From positions 771,231 through 835,230 of the forward strand of contig NZ_JAJNCT010000005.1 in NCBI RefSeq assembly GCF_021026195.1: a DNA stretch of 64,000 nt, in the 5' to 3' direction. Of this stretch, positions 39,873 to 48,350 are shown one piece after another (the stretch's first letter is position 1; the number at the start of each line of letters is the position of its first letter). The stretch is from Comamonas koreensis. Its GTDB lineage: Bacteria; Pseudomonadota; Gammaproteobacteria; Burkholderiales; Burkholderiaceae_C. A model generated the notes under the pieces. That model was not told the DNA's origin, searched no databases, and worked only from the letters and a program-made list of their open reading frames with translations. Made by a program: the position numbers and the translations under genes.

Positions 39873-40505
39873 ATGCAACAGTTTTTGCTGATCGCCGCCG
39901 CCCATTTTCTGGCTCTGCTCTCCCCCGGTCCTGATTTCTTTCTGATCGCCCGCACCTCGCTGGCCAGCGGTTGGCGCAGCGCTGGCGCCGCCTGCCTTGG
40001 CATCGCGCTGGCCAATGGCGTGTTTATCGTCACTGCCTTTGCCGGTGTCGCCGCGCTCCAGCCGGGCAGCCGGCTGTTCATCGCGCTGCAGCTGGCAGGT
40101 TGCGGCTATCTGCTCTACCTGGGCCTGCTGTTTATCCGCCATGCGGGTAAAAGCGCGCTGGGCGTTGCAGCCAGCCCGGGGCAGGCGGCCGCAGCCCGCA
40201 CCACATGGCGCCGCGCCGCCTGCATGGGTTTTCTCTCGGGCATTCTCAACCCCAAGAACGCGCTGTTCTATGCCAGCCTGGCGGCCATGCTGACGGGCCC
40301 GCATGCCAGCGTGGGCTGGAAGCTGGTGTACGGCAGCTGGATGTTCAGCATCGTGCTGCTCTGGGATCTGCTGATTGCCGCACTCATCGGCAACCCCGCC
40401 GTGCTGCGGCGCTTTGCGCGGGCATTGCCGTGGCTGGAGCGCATCTCGGGTGGGCTGCTGATCGCACTGGCCCTGGGGGTGATCGCAGCAATGTGGCTGC
40501 GTTGA
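39873..40505 (+). CDS. LysE/RhtB-family amino-acid exporter
   Basis: 210 residues with about six transmembrane helices. The start MQQFLLIAAAHFLALLSPGPDFFLIARTSL has the family SPGPDF motif. GFLSGILNPKNALFYASLAA is the second conserved motif. It exports amino acids or analogues across the inner membrane. The neighbouring AraC gene ends 80 bp upstream. Confidence 0.9.
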   Translation: MQQFLLIAAAHFLALLSPGPDFFLIARTSLASGWRSAGAACLGIALANGVFIVTAFAGVAALQPGSRLFIALQLAGCGYLLYLGLLFIRHAGKSALGVAASPGQAAAARTTWRRAACMGFLSGILNPKNALFYASLAAMLTGPHASVGWKLVYGSWMFSIVLLWDLLIAALIGNPAVLRRFARALPWLERISGGLLIALALGVIAAMWLR

Positions 40506-40686
40506 GGCCTGCGAATCGACGGGGTTGCCGTCCTCTGTGCCTGGCAATTTCGCGCAGTATTTTTTTCGTGTCTGCACCTCTGCAAAACACGGCTGGATGG
40601 GGGATTTGAAAGCAGCGCTCAACGTGCATTGGGTATGCTCGCGCAATGGCAAGGCAATTCTGCCCTGCACATTACAAGGAGCAAAC

Positions 40687-41055
40687 ATGTTCGATCACCT
40701 GGGCATCGGCGTCTCCGATATCGCCGTAAGCAAGCGCTTTTTTCTCCAGGCGCTGGAGCCGCTGGGGGTCTCACTCGCAATGGAAGGGCCAGGCAGCCTG
40801 GGTTTGGGCCGCGATGGCAAGCCGTCGTTGTGGATCTCGGAGTCCATCGACAAACCCGCTCGCCTCCACATCGCCATCAGCGCCCCCACGCGCGCGCAGG
40901 TGGATGCCTTTTATGCGGCGGCGATGGCGGCCGGCGGACGTGACAACGGCGCTCCAGGCCTGCGCCCCCATTACCATCCCCATTACTACGCAGCCTTTGT
41001 GCTGGACCCGGACGGCAACAACATCGAAGCGGTTTGCCACCAGCCGGCGCCCTAA
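40687..41055 (+). CDS. VOC-family (glyoxalase-like) protein
   Basis: 122 residues from ATG 40687 (ACAAGGAGCAAAC upstream). MFDHLGIGVSDIAVSKRFFLQAL and the C-terminal HPHYYAAFVLDPDGNNIEAVCH give the two beta-alpha-beta repeats and the metal-site His/Glu pair of the VOC superfamily. The substrate cannot be told from sequence. It stands alone between the LysE and DUF1275 genes. Confidence 0.88.
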   Translation: MFDHLGIGVSDIAVSKRFFLQALEPLGVSLAMEGPGSLGLGRDGKPSLWISESIDKPARLHIAISAPTRAQVDAFYAAAMAAGGRDNGAPGLRPHYHPHYYAAFVLDPDGNNIEAVCHQPAP

Positions 41056-41408
41056 CCATCGCACTGCTATCTTGATGCCGCTGGGCTCAGGGCCATGGAG
41101 TGCAGCGCTGCAAGGCGTGGCCTCAGCCTGGATGAGGCGCTCCTGATACTGGCGCGCCAAAACGCAGCACCGCGCCGCATCAAAGGATCAACAGCAGCTC
41201 GCGATGGCGGTGGCTGCGCAAGGTCTTGCCGGGCGAGACGGCCAGCCTCCTGGGCGTTGGCCGGCAATGGCTGCCCGGTTCAAGGCTAACCCCACCTCTT
41301 TGGCCCGATGCAGCCCAGCCTCGACCGGCCGCGCACAGTACCCTGGCAGCGCACTTATGCGCACTGGTGCGTCACCATATGTACCGTGTCGGTCTCTGGA
41401 GTTTTTTT
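41056..41408. other. Intergenic region without recognised gene
   Basis: About 350 bp between the VOC and DUF1275 genes. Reading frames on both strands have no plausible start, ribosome site or family resemblance. The last 60 bp should hold the promoter and leader of the DUF1275 gene, but I see no clear consensus. Confidence 0.5.
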
Positions 41409-42194
41409 ATGCGACGACTTCGCCACCTGACCAACCGCCACCGCGCCCAGTCCACCAATGTCGCGCTGGGCTGGGTGCTGGCGTTCAATGCAGGAGCGGT
41501 CAACGCGGGCGGCTACCTGGTGTTGCAGATGTACACCTCGCACATGACCGGCTTTGCCTCGCAATTGGCCGATGGGCTGGTGCTGGACAACCTGAAGATG
41601 CTGCTGAATGCGTTGGGCGCCATCCTGTCGTTCATGGTGGGGGCAGCCGTCTGCGCCATCCTGGTGAACTGGGGACGCGAGAGGAGCCTGTACAGCGTGT
41701 ATGCGCTACCGCTGATGCTCGAGGCGCTGATGCTTCTGCCGTTCGGGCTGATGGGCGCCGCCACGCTCAGCTGGCAGACGCCTTTTGCGGTGCCGCTGAC
41801 CGTACTGTTGCTGTCGTTCATGATGGGCCTGCAGAACGCGGTGGGCTCCAAGACGTCGGGGGGCAGCATTCGCACCACCCACATGACCGGCAACATCACC
41901 GATCTGGGGATGGAGCTGGGCAAGCTGCTCTGGTGGAATCGCCGCCGCCGGGGCACCCCAGCGCCGCTGCAGCCCGTACCGCACCACCGGGGCCGCATGC
42001 GCATTGCCGCAGGCCTGATCGGCATGTTTGTGCTGGGCAGCATTGCAGGCGCGCTGGGTTTCAAGTTCATCGGATTTTTTTGCGTCGTACCGCTGGCAAC
42101 CTGCCTGCTGGCCATCTCGCTCCCGCCGTTTCTGCGCGATGCCCAGCACTCCGAGGAGCTGCGCGGATTTTTCCGCAAACGCGGGGGGCGCTGA
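41409..42194 (+). CDS. YoaK-type DUF1275 membrane protein
   Basis: 261 residues from ATG 41409 (CTGGAGT eight bases upstream; ATG 41379 possible). Six hydrophobic helices. The family signature GWVLAFNAGAVNAGGYLVLQMYTSHMTGFASQLAD is at the start, with a second copy-like SGGSIRTTHMTGNITDLGMELG in the middle. These proteins are distantly related to sulfate/oxalate-type carriers; no substrate is known. Confidence 0.88.
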   Translation: MRRLRHLTNRHRAQSTNVALGWVLAFNAGAVNAGGYLVLQMYTSHMTGFASQLADGLVLDNLKMLLNALGAILSFMVGAAVCAILVNWGRERSLYSVYALPLMLEALMLLPFGLMGAATLSWQTPFAVPLTVLLLSFMMGLQNAVGSKTSGGSIRTTHMTGNITDLGMELGKLLWWNRRRRGTPAPLQPVPHHRGRMRIAAGLIGMFVLGSIAGALGFKFIGFFCVVPLATCLLAISLPPFLRDAQHSEELRGFFRKRGGR

Positions 42195-42299
42195 CGCAGC
42201 GCTTGCGGCTGGACGATGCAAGGCCCGGCCCTGCGTGTTGGGCCATGGCTGGTGCCCCCGGGTCGGCATGCGGGGCTGCAGGATGCCCGTCTCGCCGGT

Positions 42300-43139
42300 T
42301 CAGCGTGCGGCGGCAGGCTCCATCCCGGTGCTGCGAACCAGCGGTGCCGCCGCAGCAGAAGCGAGAAAGCGGATGAAATGCCGTGCCACATCGGGCTCCG
42401 CCGCAGCCGCCGCAATCCCCGCCGAGAAAAACACGCGCTGCTGCACCTCATCGGGCAGCGGCCCGACAAACTCCAGCTCCTTGAACGGGAGCAGTTCACT
42501 CACCTGCTGAAAGCCAATCTCCGCATCGCCCCGCAATACAACCGCGCCGACGCGTTCGCTCAGAATTCTGGTGGCCTTGTCCTTGATCTGCTCGGCAACA
42601 CCCAGACGCGGAAACAGCTCGCTGGCGAGATAGGTTCCACTCGCGCTGGCCGAATAGGCAATGCTTTTGGCATCCAGCAAGGTCTGCTTGAGCGCTTCGA
42701 CCGAGCTGATGTCGGGTTTGGGTATGCCCTTGCGCACACTCATGCCAATCATCGAGCGCGCCAGATCCACACGCGAGCCCTGCTGGACTTTGCCTTCGGC
42801 GATGAGCTGCTCCAAGCCGGCGTCCGCCAGAATCACGATGTCGAACTGCTCACCCCGCGCCAGGCGGCTGGGAATGGCGTCCTGTGCATTGCCCATCGAA
42901 GCGCCACGCGCCGTGATCACTTTGTGACCGGTGGCCTGCTCGTACAACGGCACCAGCTGGTCATAGGCCGCCGAGAACCCGCCGGAGGTGACGACGCGAA
43001 TATCGGCTGCATGGGCAGTGGAAGGCTGTACTGCGCCGGCCAGCAGCCCCAGGCTCAGCCAGCCGGCTGCCAGGCTGACCACCGCACGGCGTTGCCAGCG
43101 CATGGCACAGGCGCTGCGAAGAAGATGGGATATGGACAA
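42300..43139 (-). CDS. Molybdate-type periplasmic substrate-binding protein
   Basis: 279 residues from TTG 43139, preceded by AAGGAGACAAGCC. The signal peptide ends SLGLLAGAVQPSTAHA. The mature part (IRVVTSGGFSAAYDQLVPLYEQATGHKVI, then ARGEQFDIVILADAGLEQLI) has the type-II periplasmic binding fold of ModA-like proteins. No permease or ATPase lies beside it, so it is either an orphan or works with a distant transporter. It follows the Bug gene in the same direction and may be co-transcribed. Confidence 0.8.
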   Translation of the reverse strand: MSISHLLRSACAMRWQRRAVVSLAAGWLSLGLLAGAVQPSTAHAADIRVVTSGGFSAAYDQLVPLYEQATGHKVITARGASMGNAQDAIPSRLARGEQFDIVILADAGLEQLIAEGKVQQGSRVDLARSMIGMSVRKGIPKPDISSVEALKQTLLDAKSIAYSASASGTYLASELFPRLGVAEQIKDKATRILSERVGAVVLRGDAEIGFQQVSELLPFKELEFVGPLPDEVQQRVFFSAGIAAAAAEPDVARHFIRFLASAAAAPLVRSTGMEPAAAR

Positions 43140-43182
43140 GGCTTGTCTCCTTATGGGTGATGGGTGAATCCCCCAGCCAGGG

Positions 43183-44157
43183 CTACTCGATCGTGATCTT
43201 GCGATCCTGGATGATGCGGCCCCATTTGGTGTATTCCTCGGCGATGAACTTGCCCAGCTCCTCGCGCTTGCCCGGTGCAGCGGTCTGGCCGTGCTTGAGC
43301 AGGTTGTCATACACCTCGGGCGCGTTGAGGGCCTTCACCAACTCCAGATTCCACCGGTCCAGCAGCGCCTGTGGGGTCTTGGCGGGCGCCAAAAACGCGT
43401 ACCAGTTCGTGGCATTGAAACCGGGGTAGCTCTCTGCCACCGTGGGCACATTGGGCAGGTAGGCGGGGCGGGTCAGGCCAGTGGTCGCCAGCGGGATCAG
43501 CTTGCCGGACTCGATATGCGGCAGTGCGGTGGGAGGCGCGGCATAGAACGATGCGACGCGGCCGCCCAAGACGTCCTGCAAAGCAGGCGCGCCGCCCTTG
43601 TACGGGATGTGGACGGTGTTGATGTGGGCAACATCGTTGAGCAGCTCGCCTGCCAGGTGGGAGGCCGATCCCGGCCCCGTGGAGGCAAAGTCCAGCTTGC
43701 CAGGCTCGCGCTTGGCTTTGGCGACATAGTCCGCGAGCGTCTTGATGCCGGTGCCGGCCGGCACCACGAGCACATTGGGAAAGACTACCCCCATGGTGAT
43801 GGGTGCCAGATCCTTCAGCGGGTCATAGCGCAGCTTCATCAAATGCGGCGATATGGTCAGCGGACCGATCGAGCCAAACAGCAGCATGGAGCCATCGGCC
43901 GGCCCATTGGCTACCTGCCCATGCGCCAGGTTTCCCCCAGCGCCTGGCTTGTTGTCCACGATCACGTTCTGGCCGATGTTCTCGCTCAATTTCTTGGCGA
44001 TGACACGTGCAGCAATATCGGCCGATCCTCCAGCGGCAAAGCCGACGACCATGGTCACGGGCCGTTTTGGCGGAAAGTCCTGCGCATGGCTGACCGCCAT
44101 GGACAGGCCAAGTCCAGCCGAGACAAGGCCCAGCACGGCCGATCGTTTCTTTGTCAT
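43183..44157 (-). CDS. Bug-family tripartite tricarboxylate transporter binding protein
   Basis: 324 residues. Signal peptide (AVLGLVSAGLGLSMAVSHAQ), then the Bug hallmark PKRPVTMVVGFAAGGSADIAARVIAKKLSE and later HIPYKGGAPALQDVLGGRV. It binds carboxylates or aromatic acids in the periplasm for TctAB-type transporters. Such genes are greatly expanded in Comamonadaceae and Bordetella and often lack adjacent TctAB, as here. It is divergent from a LysR regulator. Confidence 0.92.
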   Translation of the reverse strand: MTKKRSAVLGLVSAGLGLSMAVSHAQDFPPKRPVTMVVGFAAGGSADIAARVIAKKLSENIGQNVIVDNKPGAGGNLAHGQVANGPADGSMLLFGSIGPLTISPHLMKLRYDPLKDLAPITMGVVFPNVLVVPAGTGIKTLADYVAKAKREPGKLDFASTGPGSASHLAGELLNDVAHINTVHIPYKGGAPALQDVLGGRVASFYAAPPTALPHIESGKLIPLATTGLTRPAYLPNVPTVAESYPGFNATNWYAFLAPAKTPQALLDRWNLELVKALNAPEVYDNLLKHGQTAAPGKREELGKFIAEEYTKWGRIIQDRKITIE

Positions 44158-44230
44158 GTTGTCTCCTGCGCACGCCGCGCGTGCCTGCTTTTGTCGATAC
44201 CCGCGATCCTAGGCAGGCAGTGTTATTCTG

Positions 44231-44244
44231 TAAATTGCAATTTA
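44231..44244. promoter_or_regulatory. Perfect palindrome in the LysR/Bug divergent promoter region
   Basis: TAAATTGCAATTTA, a perfect 14-bp palindrome, lies 16 bp upstream of the LysR start in the 102-bp divergent gap. It is a likely binding site for the LysR protein (autoregulation and Bug control). Another palindromic binder is possible. Confidence 0.5.
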
Positions 44245-44259
44245 ATGAGGAACTATTGC

Positions 44260-45159
44260 ATGGGGCGCATCAAATTCGACATGGGCGAGTTGGAGGCATT
44301 TGTGATGGCGGCCGAGAAATCCAGCTTTCGCATGGCGGCCGAGGCGCTCTTTCTGTCCCCGCCGGCACTGAGCAGACGCGTGGAGCGTCTGGAAGCGGCG
44401 CTGGGTGTGCGGCTGCTCGAACGCACCACCCGGCATGTTCAACTCACACCCGTGGGCCAGGATTTTCTGCAGGAGGCGCGCAGAGCACTTGCGGGTCTCG
44501 AAGATGCCGTTCAACGGGTCGACGACCAGCGCGGGCTGCGCCGGGGAAGGGTGGTGATTGCGTGCATACCGTCGGTAGCTACCAATTTGCTGGCCCCGGT
44601 TTTGAAGGAATTTGCGACAGACCAGCCGGAGGTGCAGGTGCATGTGATGGACGAAAGCGCCAAGCGGGTACTGGACGCTGTACTGCAGGGGGAAGCAGAT
44701 TTTGGATTGAGCTTTACCGGCAGCCAGGAGCCATCGCTGCAGTTCGAGGCACTGACCAGCGAACGCTATGTGCTGGCGATGCCCAGAAACCACGGCTGGG
44801 CAAAACGCGAACAGATTGCATGGATGGAGCTGGCGGGCCAGCGGCTGGTATCGGTATCTCGGCAAAGCGAAAACCGCTTGCTGCTGGACCAGATCGTTGC
44901 CCAATTGCCGGACCAGCCTGTCGCATGGTATGAATGCAACCATCTGTCGGGCGCCTTGGCCTTGGTTGAAGCAGGATTGGGGCTGGCGGTCATACCCCAG
45001 CTCGCACTGCGACAAAACCAAGCCCAGATGTGTGGCGTGCCGCTCAGCTCTCCTGAAGTGTGGCGCACCATCGGGCTGCTACAGCGCCGCGACCGAACCC
45101 TCAGCCCTGGTGCAGAGACATTGCGCAGCCGCCTTCTGCATCGGTATGGGGAACACTGA
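44260..45159 (+). CDS. LysR-family regulator
   Basis: 299 residues from ATG 44260 (ATGAGGA upstream). The N-terminal winged helix (MGELEAFVMAAEKSSFRMAAEALFLSPPALSRRVERLEAALGVRLLERTTR, split over two helices) is typical. The effector domain begins near residue 90 (GRVVIACIPSVATNLLAPVL). It is transcribed away from the Bug binding-protein gene and likely controls it. Confidence 0.92.
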   Translation: MGRIKFDMGELEAFVMAAEKSSFRMAAEALFLSPPALSRRVERLEAALGVRLLERTTRHVQLTPVGQDFLQEARRALAGLEDAVQRVDDQRGLRRGRVVIACIPSVATNLLAPVLKEFATDQPEVQVHVMDESAKRVLDAVLQGEADFGLSFTGSQEPSLQFEALTSERYVLAMPRNHGWAKREQIAWMELAGQRLVSVSRQSENRLLLDQIVAQLPDQPVAWYECNHLSGALALVEAGLGLAVIPQLALRQNQAQMCGVPLSSPEVWRTIGLLQRRDRTLSPGAETLRSRLLHRYGEH

Positions 45160-45362
45160 GCCCGCCGCTGCGTCCAGCAGCGCGCTGGCCTCTGCGCCGC
45201 TGGCGATGCCAACCCTGGCGCCGGCAAAGCCGCGGGGCTGCCGGCGGTTTCGATGACAGCGGATGGGCGTGGAAGACGACCCCGGGGTGGCGCTGTAGAG
45301 CGAAGTCGGCATCCAATGCCGCCTACGGAGGACCACCCCTATCGGCTTGCGCATCGCTGCGC

Positions 45363-46400
45363 TCAGCCACCCACCGTCTGCTGTGCATGGTGGTTTTGCC
45401 AGCCCAGCGCAGGTGCAATGCGCTCCGTGAAATCACTCAGAATCTGCAGGTAGTCCTCATGCGGCAGGTTGTAGGGCAGCTCCAGCCGCAGCTCGTCCAC
45501 CAGGGGCAGAACCGGGTCCACCAGGAGCGACTCCAGAATCTGCGCACTGCTTCCGACCAGATCGCGGGCAAACAGCACCCGGCGCTCGCCCTGGGGTGCC
45601 AGTGTGCGTGCATGCCGGCTCTGTGCAAAGGCCTCATAGCGCTTGCGGCTGCCCGCGTCGGCGCTGTCGGTGGGCACGATCACCCGGCCCAAGGCGACCC
45701 GCGGCGCGTGTGGCGCCGTCCAGTGGTTGCGAAAGCGCTGCAACTCGGCCAGTTGCGTCTCGAAGAAATGGTCGCTGTGCTCGCCCCGGTTCAGGTTGCC
45801 GATCAGCAGATGCAAGCCATTGCGCCCCGCCCATTCTGCCGAATGCAGCGAGCCGCCGCCATACCACAGCCGATGCGCCAGACCTGCTGCGTGGGGATAG
45901 ATGCGGGGAATGTGCTGGCCAGCCGGTGATTGCACCACGGCGCCTTCGGGTCCCAGAGGCTGCCCCTGCAGCTTGCTGCGCAGCCGCGTGACGCGCGCAT
46001 GCGAGAAGTCGATGTGTGCGGGATCACCGTCATACAGGTGCGCGCCCAGCAGGTCTCCATGGTTGGGCGCCCCGGCGCTCACGCCGACCTGGAGCCGGCC
46101 TTGCGAGAGCACATCCACGGTGGAGAGGTCTTCCGCCAGCCGGAAAAGGTTTTCGTATCCCAGCTGAATGACGGCGCAACCGAGCTCCATGCGTTCAGTG
46201 CGCTGGGTGGCTGCGGCCAGCAAGGTGGAGGCGGACGACACAGCGGGCTCCAGATGGCGCTGGCGTACCCAGCCCCCGTCAAAGCCCAGCTGCTCCCCGT
46301 ATTCCAACAATTGCAAGGTGTGCTCAAGCCCAGACCAGGGCGCGTCCTCCGCGTGGTTGCCCGGCGTGAGGAAAGCGATGCGGGAGATATGAATGCGCAT
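45363..46400 (-). CDS. Luciferase-like (LLM) flavin monooxygenase
   Basis: 345 residues. The start MRIHISRIAFLTPGNHAEDAPWSGLEHTLQLLEYGEQLGFDGGWVRQRHLEP and SAGAPNHGDLLG give the bacterial-luciferase TIM-barrel class that uses FMNH2 and O2. It is the last gene of the nine-kilobase operon read from 54346. A role in oxidative cleavage of a C-S or similar bond is inferred from its neighbours. Confidence 0.85.
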   Translation of the reverse strand: MRIHISRIAFLTPGNHAEDAPWSGLEHTLQLLEYGEQLGFDGGWVRQRHLEPAVSSASTLLAAATQRTERMELGCAVIQLGYENLFRLAEDLSTVDVLSQGRLQVGVSAGAPNHGDLLGAHLYDGDPAHIDFSHARVTRLRSKLQGQPLGPEGAVVQSPAGQHIPRIYPHAAGLAHRLWYGGGSLHSAEWAGRNGLHLLIGNLNRGEHSDHFFETQLAELQRFRNHWTAPHAPRVALGRVIVPTDSADAGSRKRYEAFAQSRHARTLAPQGERRVLFARDLVGSSAQILESLLVDPVLPLVDELRLELPYNLPHEDYLQILSDFTERIAPALGWQNHHAQQTVGG

Positions 46401-46435
46401 GGACAGGCCTATGGGAAAAAGGTGGCGGGCGCCGA

Positions 46436-47383
46436 TCAGAACTTGGGCAGTCCCGGCGGATTGGTCTCCGAGCGAGGCAGCGCTTCTTCGGCGAGTTTCC
46501 AGCGGTCCAGTACCTGCGCGTACTGGCCGCTCTTGATCAATCCGTTGGCAGCTTGCGTCACCGCATCGGCCAGGCCACTGCCCTTGCGGGTGGTGACGGC
46601 GACATCCGACTTGTTGGGCCAGCCTGCGTTGACCGTGCCCACAAGCCGTATCTGCCCGTCCCTGGCGGCCTGGTAGGCCTGCGGCGCGTTCGGGTTGAAG
46701 TTCACATCGGCGCGGCCGGACACCAGCGCGAGCGTGCGGGCCGTTTCATCGTCGTAGTACTGCAGCTCGGCCGGTTTCAGGCCTGCAGCAATGTTCAGGC
46801 GGTTCCATTCCAGCGCGATGCGCTCCTGGTTGGTGCCCGAGGCCGATATCAAACGCAGGCCGGCAATGTCCTTGGGCTCCTTGATCGAGGTGATCTTGCT
46901 GCCCGTCTTGACATAGAAGCCGTGCAGGCCCAGCCGGTAGGTGGAAAAATCGAATTTTTCCTTGCGCTGCTCGGTGACGCCGACGTTGGAGATCACCGCA
47001 TCGTATTTGCCCGAAGTCAGCCCCAGTGGCCAGTCCGCCCAGGCAATCGGCTGCAGGTCGAGCTTCAGCCCCAGCGCATCGGCGATGAGCAGGATGAAGT
47101 CCGGATCAAAGCCCACGATGGTTTTGGCATCGGTGGCATAGGTCCCCGTCGGGGGTGCGCCAGGATGGATGGCCACGGTCAGTACGCCGGGCTTGACGAA
47201 TTTGAAGTCCTTGGAGAGCGCGGCAATCGCCGTTTCGTCCCGGGGCGCGCGCAGGCGCCCCTTTTGCTCGGGGCTCAGGTCGACCACGGTCTGTGCATGT
47301 ACGGCGCCGCAGAGGGACAGAACGGCCAACAGGGCCAGGCGGCGGAGGCTCTTGAGGGTGGACATGGTGGGTGCAGTCTTCAT
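46436..47383 (-). CDS. Amino-acid ABC transporter substrate-binding protein, paralogue 1
   Basis: 315 residues with signal peptide (RLALLAVLSLCGAVHAQ). It has the family-3 type binding fold (TIVGFDPDFILLIADALGLKLDLQPIAWADWPLGLTSGKYDAVISNVGVTEQRKEKFDFSTYR). It is clearly paralogous to the next gene (47380-48306), with the same WADWPLGL..GK.D.VISNV core. The start overlaps that gene's stop. It probably gives the transporter a second substrate specificity. Confidence 0.88.
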   Translation of the reverse strand: MKTAPTMSTLKSLRRLALLAVLSLCGAVHAQTVVDLSPEQKGRLRAPRDETAIAALSKDFKFVKPGVLTVAIHPGAPPTGTYATDAKTIVGFDPDFILLIADALGLKLDLQPIAWADWPLGLTSGKYDAVISNVGVTEQRKEKFDFSTYRLGLHGFYVKTGSKITSIKEPKDIAGLRLISASGTNQERIALEWNRLNIAAGLKPAELQYYDDETARTLALVSGRADVNFNPNAPQAYQAARDGQIRLVGTVNAGWPNKSDVAVTTRKGSGLADAVTQAANGLIKSGQYAQVLDRWKLAEEALPRSETNPPGLPKF

Positions 47384-48306
47384 TTCTTGGGCAGGCCGGG
47401 CGGGTTGGTACGTGATGCCGGGATGGCCTCGGACTGCAGGCTCCAGCGCTCCAGCGCCTTGGCGTAGTTGCCGTTGCCGATCTGCGCATTGAGCGCAGCG
47501 GTGATGGCATCGGCAATGCCCGATCCTTTGCGCGAAGTCACTGCGATTTCGGCGGATTGGGGCCAGCCGCCCGAGAAAAGGCCCACCAGGCGTGTCTTGC
47601 CATCGCGGGCGTTGTAGGCCGCAATGCCATTGGGTGCGAAATACGTATCCGCGCGGCCCGAAGCCAGCGCCAGATACAGCACCACGTCATCGTCGTAGTA
47701 CTGCACTTCCACCGGTTTGAGGCCTGCCTTGATGTTCTGCTCGTTCCAGCGCAGCAGCACCTGCTCCTGGTTGGTGCTGGCGCCGACGATCACCTTGAGG
47801 CCGGCGACGTCCTTGGGTTCCTTGATGGCCTGCACCTTGCTGTTCTTGGCGACGTAGAAGCCCAGCGTGTCATTGCGGTAGGTCGAGAAATCGAATTTCT
47901 CCTTGCGCTCCTCGGTCACCGTGACGTTGGATATCACGACATCGAACTTGCCCGATTGCAGGCCCAGAGGCCAGTCGGCCCAGGCCACCGAAACCAGCTC
48001 CAGCCTGCGGCCCAGGCTGTCGGCCACCAGTTGCGCAATATCAGGTGCGTTGCCCACCGGGGTCTTGTTGTCCGTGGCGTACGCGCCAAACGGCAGGCGG
48101 CCCGTGGTGGTGCCCACCACGAGCGCACCTTCCTTGGCAAACTTGAACTGGGGGTTGAGCAGGCGGATGGCTTCGTCCACCTTGTCGGACCGAGGGCGGC
48201 CTGCCTGCTCGGGGCTGAGGTCGGGGGCGGCGGGCTGCGCCCAGGACGGCAGCGCAAGCAGGGACAGCGCGGCGACTGCAGTGTGGATCAGATGACGACG
48301 TTGCAT
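47380..48306 (-). CDS. Amino-acid ABC transporter substrate-binding protein, paralogue 2
   Basis: 308 residues with a signal peptide ending LALPSWAQPA. Contains SVAWADWPLGLQSGKFDVVISNVTVTEERKEKFDFSTYRNDTLGF, the same core as paralogue 1, and ends TNPPGLPKK. It lies directly after the fused permease-ATPase gene, which it should feed. Both resemble YxeM-type binding proteins for modified amino acids; the ligand is inferred. Confidence 0.88.
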   Translation of the reverse strand: MQRRHLIHTAVAALSLLALPSWAQPAAPDLSPEQAGRPRSDKVDEAIRLLNPQFKFAKEGALVVGTTTGRLPFGAYATDNKTPVGNAPDIAQLVADSLGRRLELVSVAWADWPLGLQSGKFDVVISNVTVTEERKEKFDFSTYRNDTLGFYVAKNSKVQAIKEPKDVAGLKVIVGASTNQEQVLLRWNEQNIKAGLKPVEVQYYDDDVVLYLALASGRADTYFAPNGIAAYNARDGKTRLVGLFSGGWPQSAEIAVTSRKGSGIADAITAALNAQIGNGNYAKALERWSLQSEAIPASRTNPPGLPKK

Positions 48307-48350
48307 ATTCTCGATTCTTCGATGTCAGTGGGAGGGAGGGGTTGTGCGGT

